64,000 nt of DNA from Lachnospiraceae bacterium. Its GTDB lineage: Bacteria; Bacillota; Clostridia; Lachnospirales; Lachnospiraceae. The position numbers and the translations under genes are program-made. The stretch's first letter is position 1, and every line of letters starts with the position of its first letter. The notes beneath the pieces are model-generated. The model had not been told where the DNA came from and ran no database searches. It saw nothing but the letters and a program-made list of their open reading frames with translations. Where the stretch lies: positions 62,001 to 126,000 of the forward strand of contig QXXL01000012.1 of NCBI GenBank assembly GCA_009911505.1, written 5' to 3'. Positions 7,378 through 16,176 of this stretch are shown piece by piece.

Positions 7378-9854
7378 ATTTATCTGTATGTATTATTACA
7401 AAAAATGAAAAAGAAAATTTAAAGGAATGCCTGCAGCGGCTTATTGGATATGGGTTTGAACTGGTGGTAGTGGATACTGGTTCTACAGATGGAACCGTTG
7501 CCATGGCATCCGAATATACACAGGCGGTATACGAATTTTCGTGGTGCAACGATTTTGCAAAAGCCAAAAATTATGCTGTTTCAAAAGCGTCCAATGATAA
7601 GGTTTTCGTATTGGACAGTGATGAATTTATTGAGGCTGCAGATATTCCTAAACTAGAGCTTCTTCTTAAGGCAAATCCCCGATCGGCCGGACGAATCCTG
7701 CGGAAGAATTATCTGCAAAAGAACCAGGGGCCGATGGAAGCAAAGGAATATATAAACCGTATATTTGACCGTAGATATTTCCACTATGAAGGCAGAATTC
7801 ACGAGCAGCTTGTAGCAAATGATAAAGAAAATTATAAAACCTATATTGCACCAATTGAAGTCGGGCACAGCGGGTATTATTTAACAGAAGAAGAAAAAGA
7901 GAAAAAAGCATCGCGGAATATCCAGATTTTAAAAGAGGTGCTGGAAGAAGGGGGCGGAGATCCGTATATACTGTACCAGCTTGCAAAATCCTATTACATG
8001 ATGGGCGGGTATGATATGGCATGCCGTTATTTTTCGCAGGCGCTTTCTTTTGAACTGGAACCGGAACTGGAATATGTGATAGATATGGTCAATTGTTATG
8101 GCTATGCCTTGCTGAACGCTGGACGTGCCGAAGAAGCGCTGGGGTTTACAGGGATAGAAGGGGCATTTGGCGGGACCTCCGATTTTCAGTTTTTGATGGG
8201 TTTTATCTATATGAATAATGAGCTTTACCAGGAAGCGGTGCAGGCGTTTGAAAAGGCAATTTCGCTCCATAAAAGCAGTGTAACAGGTGCGGATTCTTTT
8301 CTGGCCTATTATAACATAGGCGTTATATATGAATGCCTTTCTAAAATGGATAAGGCGGCGGATGCTTACTGGAAATGTGGTGGTTATCTTCCGGCAGTAC
8401 GCCGTCTGGGGAGCTATTATGAAAGTAAAAATCCTGTCCAGGCGTATTTGTATTACCGGCAGCAGGCATTTCATAGCCCAAAAGATGCAAAGCAGGAACT
8501 GGAAAAAATGGTTATAGAGATTCAGGAAAAGTACCAGATAAAAGTTCCTAAAACAGCAATTGTCATTCTCTCATACAACACTCAAAAAGAAATACAGGAG
8601 TGTATCGAAAGCATACGCCAAAATTGCGATCCGTCTACATACGGGCTAATCGTAGTGGATAATGCATCTTCTGACGAAAGCGCCGAATGGTTAAAGCAGC
8701 AGGCCGATATTAAATTACTGTGCAACACAACGAATCAGGGGTTTCCTGCCGGATGCAACCAGGGAATTGGGCTTGCGGAGGAGGACAGCGATATCTGGCT
8801 GTTAAATAGTGATACACTGGTGCCGGAAAATGCATTATTCTGGCTCCAGATGGGCTTATATGAAACAGGGCGGACAGGAGCATGTGGAAGTATGTCCAAT
8901 TATTGCCCCAATTACCAGAATATAAATGAGGTTCATGTAACTGCTGGCAATTACCAGGAATATGCCAAACAGCATCCCGTTTCGATCGCATATCCCTATG
9001 AAAAAAAGACCTGGCTGGTGGGTTTTTCATTACTTATTAAAAGAAAAGCATTGCATGCGGCTGGTTTGCTGGACGAGCGTTTTTCGCCCGGGAATTTTGA
9101 AGATACGGATTTAGGGTATCGTCTGGCGGAAGCGGGATATATACAGTTTTTATGCAGGAACAGTTTTGTCTTTCACTATGGCAGCAAAAGCTTTGGACGC
9201 AGAAAAGAGCAGTTTACCAGGATTATGGGAGTAAACCTACAGAAGTTTACAGAAAAATGGAACCTGCATCCATCCAGGCATTCTTATTTGAAAACGTGGG
9301 AAATTGGACAGATTTTAAAAGGCAGGGAAGAAAATTTTCGCGTCCTGGATCTTGGATGCGGCGTGGGGGCATCGTTAGCGCGTATCCAGTATCTGTTTCC
9401 AAAGGCGTCTGTGCTGGGGGTTGAGCGTGAACCGCGGGCCGCTAAACTGGCACAAACGGTAGCTCAGGTGGTATGTTCGGATGTTTTGGAGCTGGGGGAT
9501 GACGCCTTAGGGGAGGTATCGGCAGATGTTATTATGACTGGAGGAATCTGGGAGCATGTGTTAGATGGACCGGGCCTGATTGCAAAAATACGGCATTGGT
9601 TAAAACCAGGCGGAGTGATAACAGGCAGCTTTTATAATGCCAGCCATCCATTCCGTGAGGGGGTACCAGAGCATCTTAAAGGGTATGATATAGGTATTTT
9701 AGATCCGGGGCATTTGAAGTATTATACAGCGGAGGAATGGGTGGAAACGGCAGAAAAAGGGGGTATTGTTATAGAGGAAATGAGTTTTTGCCGTGAAGCG
9801 CACGCAAAGGCCATAGAAGCGCCATACCAGTATTTCTGGAGGGGCCGTCTGTGA
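7374..9854 (+). CDS. Multidomain GT2-TPR-GT2-methyltransferase
   Basis: An 826-residue fusion with four parts. First is a GT2 domain (residues 1 to ~170) with SVCIITKNE, DTGSTDGT at ~34-41 and LDSDEFIE. A TPR-rich linker follows (~180-380; LYQLAKSYYMMG, FLMGFIYMNNELYQEAVQAFEKA). A second GT2 domain starts near 395 (AIVILSYNT, VDNASSDES near 427, LLNSDTLVPE near 475, NFEDTDLGYRLAEAGY). A class I methyltransferase starts near 655 (VLDLGCGVG, then IWEHVLDGP). It could add two sugars and then methylate, capping a short glycan. It is the last gene of the plus-strand run and converges, 16 bases apart, on the 9871-11037 gene. Confidence 0.88.
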   Translation: MNLSVCIITKNEKENLKECLQRLIGYGFELVVVDTGSTDGTVAMASEYTQAVYEFSWCNDFAKAKNYAVSKASNDKVFVLDSDEFIEAADIPKLELLLKANPRSAGRILRKNYLQKNQGPMEAKEYINRIFDRRYFHYEGRIHEQLVANDKENYKTYIAPIEVGHSGYYLTEEEKEKKASRNIQILKEVLEEGGGDPYILYQLAKSYYMMGGYDMACRYFSQALSFELEPELEYVIDMVNCYGYALLNAGRAEEALGFTGIEGAFGGTSDFQFLMGFIYMNNELYQEAVQAFEKAISLHKSSVTGADSFLAYYNIGVIYECLSKMDKAADAYWKCGGYLPAVRRLGSYYESKNPVQAYLYYRQQAFHSPKDAKQELEKMVIEIQEKYQIKVPKTAIVILSYNTQKEIQECIESIRQNCDPSTYGLIVVDNASSDESAEWLKQQADIKLLCNTTNQGFPAGCNQGIGLAEEDSDIWLLNSDTLVPENALFWLQMGLYETGRTGACGSMSNYCPNYQNINEVHVTAGNYQEYAKQHPVSIAYPYEKKTWLVGFSLLIKRKALHAAGLLDERFSPGNFEDTDLGYRLAEAGYIQFLCRNSFVFHYGSKSFGRRKEQFTRIMGVNLQKFTEKWNLHPSRHSYLKTWEIGQILKGREENFRVLDLGCGVGASLARIQYLFPKASVLGVEREPRAAKLAQTVAQVVCSDVLELGDDALGEVSADVIMTGGIWEHVLDGPGLIAKIRHWLKPGGVITGSFYNASHPFREGVPEHLKGYDIGILDPGHLKYYTAEEWVETAEKGGIVIEEMSFCREAHAKAIEAPYQYFWRGRL

Positions 9855-9870
9855 CACTTTGGGAAGCAGC

Positions 9871-11037
9871 TTAGCTTATAACCGAAAATATCTCCCTTAG
9901 CTTTGGCTCATAAGAAAATCCGGATTGTATTTTTTGCCATCCGTTATTAGCGATTTGCCTGCGCTCATCCTCATGCACAAGGAAGTATTCTATCTTGTCA
10001 AGCAAATCCTCATCTGATTCAAAATAAACAAAATCTTCCCCAGCGACAAAATATTCGGCCAGCTCCGGCTGGTAATTGGATAACAGGAAACCGCGCGCAC
10101 CCATAATATCCAGGCAACGCAGAGGGATGCCGCTTGTAATGGAACGGAGGGAAATATTTATGTTGATTTTGGAATTGCGAAATACAAAAGGCATTTCTCC
10201 GGTATAGGAAATTGCGCCATGCGCCCTGCAGTGTTTGATGTGATCACAAGGTGAACCTGAAAAAAGGTCAACCGTGTGGGCTTGCGCTATTTTTTGTAAC
10301 AGCCGGGTTCTTTCATTGGATGTAATTTTTTGATCCAGCATATTTACAATAATTTGCCTGGGGGAAAATGTATAAGCTGGGTTTTCTTCCAAATGGACGT
10401 AAGAAAGGGTTTCTTTTAAAATATCATCTTCCACCAGTTCTTCTAAGAAATGGTATCCCCACACTTCCTGCTGTGCGCGCATAGCTCCGTCAAAATAACC
10501 GCGCAGCCTGTCCGGAAGGTAGCGTACTTGGTCATACATATTGTTTTCATACAGGCTTCCGACAAAGGATATGTCATAAGAAGAAGCGTTGGCTAAGGTT
10601 TTGCTGTTGTGCCCTGTCAGGTTTAACTGCTGGTTTAACCGGCGCGTATGGACGGCAAGCGGCATATGGAATGCATGCTGCGCGCCTAAGGAACATGCTT
10701 GCCCGTACATGGTGCGGTCAAATAAAAACAGGTAGTTGCAGGGGTTTTTGATGGTGCGGGAGTATATGGTGAGGTTTGGGCAGTCATAGACCCATGCGAT
10801 ATAGGGAAGCTGGTGTTTTTGGGCAATATTTGATAAGATTGGAAAATAATTAAACGTATAAATACAGTCAAACCGGTATTGGCGCAGGATATCATCCACC
10901 TGCCTTTCAAATACAGGCTCAGAATCGTAGCTGTTTAAGCGGCAGGTTATTTTGGTGAAGGAAAAGCCTAAGCTGCAAAAAGCTTGCTCCAAATCAGCAG
11001 AAGAGTTTTCATTCCAGCAATAGTATAAGATGTTCAT
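9871..11037 (-). CDS. DUF3880/CgeB-like glycosyltransferase
   Basis: A 388-residue GT-B-type enzyme. The N-terminal half matches DUF3880 (MNILYYCWNENS, DCIYTFNYFPILS, LPYIAWVYDCPN, YLFLFDR). The C-terminal half matches Glyco_trans_1_2 (INISLRSITSGIPLRCLDIMGARGFLLSNY, read in pieces as INISLRSI and CLDIMGARGF, then YFESDEDL). This architecture is common among flagellin and capsule glycosyltransferases of Clostridia. It is third in a minus-strand run with the GT2 at 11048-12073 (10-base gap) and the SGNH protein, presumably all transcribed from the promoter near 13200. Confidence 0.82.
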   Translation of the reverse strand: MNILYYCWNENSSADLEQAFCSLGFSFTKITCRLNSYDSEPVFERQVDDILRQYRFDCIYTFNYFPILSNIAQKHQLPYIAWVYDCPNLTIYSRTIKNPCNYLFLFDRTMYGQACSLGAQHAFHMPLAVHTRRLNQQLNLTGHNSKTLANASSYDISFVGSLYENNMYDQVRYLPDRLRGYFDGAMRAQQEVWGYHFLEELVEDDILKETLSYVHLEENPAYTFSPRQIIVNMLDQKITSNERTRLLQKIAQAHTVDLFSGSPCDHIKHCRAHGAISYTGEMPFVFRNSKININISLRSITSGIPLRCLDIMGARGFLLSNYQPELAEYFVAGEDFVYFESDEDLLDKIEYFLVHEDERRQIANNGWQKIQSGFSYEPKLREIFSVIS

Positions 11038-11047
11038 AATAGTTGCC

Positions 11048-12073
11048 TCATTTCATAGATGGGTGTGTTTTAAGAAAATTGCAGTATTCCTGCCATTCTC
11101 CATGGGATAGCGGGTTTTTTAGTAATTGAAGCTGGAGCCTTTGAAAGCTGGTAAACAAAGAAAGGTAAGGGTTTGCAGTATAATCAGGAATATGGGCGAG
11201 TGTATTCTTGTAAAGCTGGCGGTAATCATGCCAGGTGTCGGTGGTATACCGCAGCGCTAAGATTTTAAGCGCTAAAAGATAACCGGAAACTAAAAAATCA
11301 TATTCCAGTTCATGACGGTAATCCTCCAAAACATTTCTGGATTGATACATCTGCCAACGCAGCTCGTTGATTTGCAATATATCTTTGTGGTAGGGGCAGT
11401 CTGCTGCCAATACGGTGGAATTGGGGTTTATATAATAGTGGTAGAAATTATCTTCCATAATACATATTTTTTTGGCATAAAGATAAAGCATGCTGCCCCA
11501 ATAAATGTCTTCATAAGCAAGTTTTTCCGGAAATGCAATCTGGTGGGATGTCAAAAAATCTGTCCGGATTAATTTGTCGCAGCAGCTGTATTTTATGGTA
11601 TTGTGTACAATGAATTTTTTCCGTTCCTCAGCTGAATCAATGGCAAGCAGCCATGCAGACGGATTTGGCCTGCGGATAACAGGGGTATCGCCCGAATCGC
11701 GGAACATACCACAGAATACAATGTCGCATCCGTAAGATTCGGCTGTTTGGTACATTTTTTCGTACATATCCGGTTCTACCCAATCGTCACTGTCCAGATA
11801 GGTGACATAAGGGGTTGCTGCATAAGGAAGCGCCGTGTTCCGTGCGGTCCCCTGACGGCCGTTTTGTGCGGAGTTAATCAGGGTAATATCGTTAGGAAAG
11901 CGTTTTTTCCAGCTTTCTAATAGTTTCCAGGTGTTGTCTGTTGAGGCGTCATTTACGCAAATAACAGAGAGGTGTTCTAAGCCGATTGTCTGGTTGGTTA
12001 ATGATGTTAAGCAGCGGTCAATGTATGGTTCTGTATTATAACAGGGAATAATAATTGATATTTTCTTGCACAC
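11048..12073 (-). CDS. GT2 family glycosyltransferase
   Basis: A GT-A enzyme of the GT2 family, 341 residues. SIIIPCYNTEPYIDRC is at the N-terminus, followed by VNDASTDNT, RQGTARNTAL and the metal-binding YLDSDDWVEPDMY, then EDIYWG in the acceptor region. I chose the GTG at 12073: it begins right at the family domain and is preceded, 5 bases away, by AGGAGG. An upstream in-frame ATG at 12181 would add 36 residues overlapping the previous gene and has no support. The product probably extends the surface/flagellar glycan. Confidence 0.85.
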   Translation of the reverse strand: MCKKISIIIPCYNTEPYIDRCLTSLTNQTIGLEHLSVICVNDASTDNTWKLLESWKKRFPNDITLINSAQNGRQGTARNTALPYAATPYVTYLDSDDWVEPDMYEKMYQTAESYGCDIVFCGMFRDSGDTPVIRRPNPSAWLLAIDSAEERKKFIVHNTIKYSCCDKLIRTDFLTSHQIAFPEKLAYEDIYWGSMLYLYAKKICIMEDNFYHYYINPNSTVLAADCPYHKDILQINELRWQMYQSRNVLEDYRHELEYDFLVSGYLLALKILALRYTTDTWHDYRQLYKNTLAHIPDYTANPYLSLFTSFQRLQLQLLKNPLSHGEWQEYCNFLKTHPSMK

Positions 12074-12146
12074 GGGCTCCTCCTCGTTGGGGAATGGAAA
12101 AGCTAATCCATTCCTGTTATTACATATACAATTTCGCGTTTGTTTT

Positions 12147-13157
12147 TCATGTAAATAGCTTTTTGAACTCTTCTTCTGCAAGGGGAAGCGCGCGCTGGCT
12201 TAAGTGGCAGCGGTCTGCAGAAAGGTATTGTTCCAAAGTATGGTAGCTATCGGTAATCATTTTATCAAAAATAGATAAAAATATGATATTATGCCTGCGG
12301 CATAGAGAGGATAGCTGGCGGTTAAAATATGCAGTAGCCGCATTTCGTTCCGTTTCTAAACCATTCCTTGGGAACATAGGGTCTAAAGGGCAGTTTTGCG
12401 TTTGTGAGGCAATCGGCCCCCAGCAGTAAACCTGGTAGCCTTTCTTTTTCAGGGTGATCAGGAACTGGATATATTCGCTTAAGATATCGTCTACAATTTG
12501 CGTGTAGTTTTTGTTCTGAAGCCTGGCCTGCTTAAAAACATGGACACGCAGATCTATTTCGCCCAGGCAGCAGATAATCCTGGCATTTGGCCGGATAAAA
12601 TTCTGGCATAAGTAAGCTGCTTTTTCCTGAAACTGAAATGTTGTATTTGCCCGGTTGCAATTGTATGCTAGGCATGGGCCAATATGCAGCGGGGTAAAAT
12701 GATATGCCGTATGAAGAGGGCAGGTGTTGATATCATGCCCGATTGGCAAAAAAGAAAGGTTTTCATTTCCACTAAAAAAGTTGACATGAGAATCGCCAAG
12801 TACGATAATAGTATTATTCTTATAGTGGTTTAAGCATGCGTGATCAAAATTTGCCTGGTTAAGCAGGGCATCGATATGTCCTGCTTCTGGAAGGAGCTTT
12901 AGGGCAAATATGATTTTTTCCAGAAAACCAATCGTCTTAGTGGCGTCGGCTTTGGCATAGCTTTGCCTGGCGTCTGCAAGGATTCCATCTAAATCCTGCT
13001 GGATAGATCCGAGCTGGGAAGCGGGATAGATGCTGGCGCAGCATTCATATTCGGCAACGATACAGGAGCGTATGTCGTCCCAGGGCATTGAAGATGCCAC
13101 GGGTGGATGAAGTTGTATGGTATGGATAAGCTGACGGAGGATTGGTATAGTCTGCAT
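12147..13157 (-). CDS. SGNH-fold hydrolase/acyltransferase-like protein
   Basis: The 336-residue protein has SGNH landmarks after a ~110-residue helical N-terminus: IIVLGDSHVNF (block I nucleophile Ser), ICCLGEIDLR at the block III position, and DRCHLSQ (block V Asp-x-x-His). Such enzymes add or remove O-acyl groups on glycans, or hydrolyse esters. It is the first gene of a minus-strand run with two glycosyltransferases, so a glycan O-acetyl modification is a fair inference. No signal peptide is visible, so it probably acts in the cytoplasm. Family assignment is good; direction of the reaction is unknown. Confidence 0.72.
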   Translation of the reverse strand: MQTIPILRQLIHTIQLHPPVASSMPWDDIRSCIVAEYECCASIYPASQLGSIQQDLDGILADARQSYAKADATKTIGFLEKIIFALKLLPEAGHIDALLNQANFDHACLNHYKNNTIIVLGDSHVNFFSGNENLSFLPIGHDINTCPLHTAYHFTPLHIGPCLAYNCNRANTTFQFQEKAAYLCQNFIRPNARIICCLGEIDLRVHVFKQARLQNKNYTQIVDDILSEYIQFLITLKKKGYQVYCWGPIASQTQNCPLDPMFPRNGLETERNAATAYFNRQLSSLCRRHNIIFLSIFDKMITDSYHTLEQYLSADRCHLSQRALPLAEEEFKKLFT

Positions 13158-13195
13158 CTGGATAAGGATCTCCTTTTAATGAATAAATTACATTT

Positions 13196-13224
13196 ATTTT
13201 AGCATAAAGGCTGAAGTTGTACAA
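13196..13224 (-). promoter_or_regulatory. Vegetative promoter for the minus-strand SGNH/GT run
   Basis: On the minus strand TTGTAC and TAAAAT are separated by 17 bases, with TG one base before the -10 (extended -10). The initiation point lies about 30 bases upstream of the SGNH gene's AAAGGAGA ribosome site. The -35 sits in the palindrome TTGTACAA. Confidence 0.65.
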
Positions 13225-13306
13225 GGGATATTGGCAGATGCATTATAAAGCAGGGAGGATGTTTAGAGGGCGGCGCCGGATATGAAAAGGAGGGAATACA
13301 GGATAT

Positions 13307-14260
13307 ATGGATACAATACAGTCATATGATGCAATTATTGTAGTAACAGGGGCGGATTATACAAGGTTGAGGGGCAATTACGCAAGGCTGCTATCAAATA
13401 TGCCGTCCAGGCAGGTTTTGTTTGTGGGCAATGAGGAGGTCCATTCCTTGGTAAAGGTTTCCGGAATGGGAGATAGGGCAGGTTTCTTGAATGAAAATGA
13501 TATCCTGCCGTTTCACCATGTACATGAAGTCATGAAACAAGCGTTAAAGGATATACTAAACGGCAGGGATCTGCCCAGGGGGGTTACTGGGTGGTATTAT
13601 CAGCAGTTTTTAAAAATGCAGTATTCTTTTGTATGCCAGGATGCATATTATTTGGTATGGGATGGGGACACGATACCCTGTAAGCCGTTTTCCATGGTAC
13701 AGGAATATGGCAATATTCCTTATCTGGATTTAAAACAGGAATATCACGAAGAATATTTCCGCGTGCTGTCAAAGCTGATCCCGGGCCTGAAAAAAAGTAT
13801 TAAAAAATCGTTTATTTCGGAGCATATGTTAATAAACTGCAGTATTATGAGAGAGCTAATACAGGAGATAGAAAGTAATTCCGCAATTTTAGGAACGTCT
13901 TTTTGGGAGAAGATTATTTATGCGATTGATACCGATAAGCTGCAGTCCAATAGCTTTAGTGAATTTGAAACCTACGGGACGTATACGGTATGCAGGCATC
14001 CTTTGGCGTACCGTTTCCGGGAATGGCATTCCTTTCGTTATGGCGGTTTATATTTTAATCCGGATACGATTTCGGACAGGGATTTTGAATGGCTAGGGCG
14101 TGATTTTTACGCGATCTCATTTGAAAAAGGGCATGCTATCCGAAAAGACCATCAGAATTTATTTGATAACCCTAAGTACCAGGAGAAATTGTCGGCAAGG
14201 AGGATGCTGGAAATTGCCCAGGAAGAAGCGACGGAAGGGTATGTTGAGGTATGGGATTAA
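13307..14260 (+). CDS. DUF6492-type putative glycosyltransferase
   Basis: A 317-residue protein resembling the DUF6492 family of GT-A-like enzymes: YDAIIVVTGADY at the start, GVTGWYYQQFLKMQY near residue 90, and YLVWDGDTIPCKP near residue 115, where DGD stands in for the DxD metal-binding motif. FISEHMLIN and YGTYTVCRHP follow. ATG 13307 has AAAAGGAGGG upstream. It opens the second plus-strand run of the glycan island and is about 150 bases from the divergent SGNH gene. Donor and acceptor are unknown. Confidence 0.75.
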   Translation: MDTIQSYDAIIVVTGADYTRLRGNYARLLSNMPSRQVLFVGNEEVHSLVKVSGMGDRAGFLNENDILPFHHVHEVMKQALKDILNGRDLPRGVTGWYYQQFLKMQYSFVCQDAYYLVWDGDTIPCKPFSMVQEYGNIPYLDLKQEYHEEYFRVLSKLIPGLKKSIKKSFISEHMLINCSIMRELIQEIESNSAILGTSFWEKIIYAIDTDKLQSNSFSEFETYGTYTVCRHPLAYRFREWHSFRYGGLYFNPDTISDRDFEWLGRDFYAISFEKGHAIRKDHQNLFDNPKYQEKLSARRMLEIAQEEATEGYVEVWD

Positions 14261-14365
14261 ACAGAATTTTGTTACAGAATGGCATTAAGAATATGGGGGG
14301 ATTGTCCGATATTAATAGGAGAAAATGTATAGAAAGGGAAGGCTATGACGGCCGGGTAAAGAATC

Positions 14366-14728
14366 ATGGAAGATAATAGGGCAGAACAAAAAGAAGCATT
14401 AGAAGTATTAATGGAGTTTAATGGACGGGTATTAAAGAATATGCATATCGTGATAAAGGAATTGTCCGGTAAGCGCCTGGATGATACGAATCAGTTTTTG
14501 AGGGGTATCATTGATGCAATTAATTGGGAAGTAGAAGTAGTAAATGGCACAATAGGGCTGCTCAATGAAGGGGAAGAACGTATTAATAAAGAGCAGTTTA
14601 ATGCGAAGATTGTTGCATTCAGCGATGCCATTGCTGCAAAGGACGATCAGAAAATGGCAGATGCAGTCAATGCGCTGATTCCAGAGTTTGAGAATCTGGG
14701 GAAGGCAGTAGAAGAGGTAACTGCATAA
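14366..14728 (+). CDS. Small helical protein of unknown function in glycan island
   Basis: I do not recognise this 120-residue protein. It is acidic, has no cysteine, transmembrane segment or signal peptide, and looks almost wholly alpha-helical (a first helical half with LKNMHIVIKEL, then LLNEGEERI and AFSDAIAAKDD). Its size and helicity resemble small export chaperones or adaptor proteins, but no motif proves that. It lies between the DUF6492 and GT2 genes and has its own likely terminator, so it may be expressed more strongly than its neighbours. The ribosome site before ATG 14366 is weak. Confidence 0.7.
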   Translation: MEDNRAEQKEALEVLMEFNGRVLKNMHIVIKELSGKRLDDTNQFLRGIIDAINWEVEVVNGTIGLLNEGEERINKEQFNAKIVAFSDAIAAKDDQKMADAVNALIPEFENLGKAVEEVTA

Positions 14729-14741
14729 GGTAAAAAGTAAG

Positions 14742-14771
14742 GCAGGAAGTGTGAACTTTCTGCTTTCTTTG
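14742..14771 (+). terminator. Intrinsic terminator after the 120-residue protein
   Basis: GCAGGAAGT and ACTTTCTGC form a 9-bp stem (one G-T pair) around the loop GTGA, followed by TTTCTTTG. The T-run is imperfect, so it may be partial and allow read-through into the GT2 gene at 14812. Confidence 0.6.
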
Positions 14772-14811
14772 TTATAGATTAAGCAGGGGAAAGCAAAGGA
14801 AAAGTTTTATT

Positions 14812-16167
14812 ATGAAGGAAGATAAATCAGTACCTGTATTTTCAATATTAATGTGTGTTTATAACCAGACAGATCTGCTGGATCATGCTATTTTATCCGT
14901 ACAGAATCAGCAGGAAATGTCATGGGAGTTACTGATTTTAGATAACAGTGACAGTAACCGGGATGTTACTTGGGGGATATTAGAGCAATATGCAGTGAAT
15001 GACAGTAGAATCCATGTTTTTAGGAATAGCAGGAACGAAGGCTGGGCGAAGGGGACAGCGTGGCTAATGGATCATGTTTCTGGCATGTACCTGTCATTTT
15101 TGGCGGCAGATGATTTCTTGCTGCCGGATGCACTGGGCGGGGTAAAACAGTGCATTGAACAGGAAGCGCCGGATATTGTTTGGGTCGGAAATGGGTTTTA
15201 CCAGTATGGGCCAAACGGAATCGTTGAGGCAGGGGACTCTGTTTTGCCGCATAGGATCGTACTGGCGGGCAGGAAGGCATCAAACATAAAATGTATTATG
15301 GACAATACATTTTATAACTCTATGTTCCACTATGAAAAAGTTTCATTCCTTAGAAAATGCGGCATTGATTTTTATGATCCTTTTTACGGAGATTGCGTGG
15401 GGATGACAAAAGCAATGGCGGAAGCTAATAAGATGCTGATATTGGATCAGAAGGTTTATGGCTTGGTTGCCAATACATCACAAACGAGGGGGAAATATTT
15501 TTGGGATGGTATACAGTATATTTTTGTGCCCCAGTGGAACTGTATTAAGGATGCATATAAAAGGGACGCTTATTTTTCTTTTCAGGAAGCGAGGTTTTGT
15601 GCAATAGCCGTATTACGGGGGATTACAAGGGAATTAGAAGCCCTCTTAGGAGGGGCTGTCTGTATGGATAAGGAGATGAATCCCACAGAAAGGGATTCAA
15701 ACGAGCGGTGGATGCAGGCGAAAACGATATTACAACACCCGGTTATCCAGGGGCTGATCCAGTTATATGGCAGATTTGAGTATGAGTCAGTAATACTTGA
15801 GCTATTTTCCGGTAAATTTATGGAACAGTATGGTATGCAAGATTGGTTAGGCCTGTTGCTGGATTTAGCCGGGAAGCTGCCGGATATTGAGTATGCAGAA
15901 GCGATCCGCAGGTTCACTAAGATACTGACGCATGAGGAAAATACTGGAATGATGGGCATGGGGATGTTTCTTCAATATGTAAATACTCTCTCTGACCCAC
16001 AAAGAGCAGAGCAGTTAGATAGTATACAAAAAATATTGCAGATTTACGGAGATTGGAAAGAATTATTTGCTTGTAAGGTTTACTCTGAGTTTTGCAGGGA
16101 ATGTACGTTAGAAGGCCAGAACAGGATTGAGCTGGCAGCTTTTTGTAAATATATTTTGGAAAATTAA
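14812..16167 (+). CDS. GT2 family glycosyltransferase with helical tail
   Basis: Residues 1 to ~230 form a GT2 domain: FSILMCVYNQTDLLD, LLILDNSDSNRD, NSRNEGWAKGTAW and FLAADDFLLPDAL, where ADD is the probable metal-binding motif. About 220 mostly helical residues of unknown role follow. Its stop is 9 bases before the next gene, whose GAGGGAGAA ribosome site fits co-translation. It probably adds a sugar in the flagellar/surface glycan. Confidence 0.82.
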   Translation: MKEDKSVPVFSILMCVYNQTDLLDHAILSVQNQQEMSWELLILDNSDSNRDVTWGILEQYAVNDSRIHVFRNSRNEGWAKGTAWLMDHVSGMYLSFLAADDFLLPDALGGVKQCIEQEAPDIVWVGNGFYQYGPNGIVEAGDSVLPHRIVLAGRKASNIKCIMDNTFYNSMFHYEKVSFLRKCGIDFYDPFYGDCVGMTKAMAEANKMLILDQKVYGLVANTSQTRGKYFWDGIQYIFVPQWNCIKDAYKRDAYFSFQEARFCAIAVLRGITRELEALLGGAVCMDKEMNPTERDSNERWMQAKTILQHPVIQGLIQLYGRFEYESVILELFSGKFMEQYGMQDWLGLLLDLAGKLPDIEYAEAIRRFTKILTHEENTGMMGMGMFLQYVNTLSDPQRAEQLDSIQKILQIYGDWKELFACKVYSEFCRECTLEGQNRIELAAFCKYILEN

Positions 16168-16176
16168 GAGGGAGAA

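Noticed and set aside
7929-8474. Long minus-strand open frame inside the multidomain glycosyltransferase gene
   Set aside because: It lies wholly inside a gene with clear domains, has no family signature and no ribosome site; it is a codon-bias shadow.
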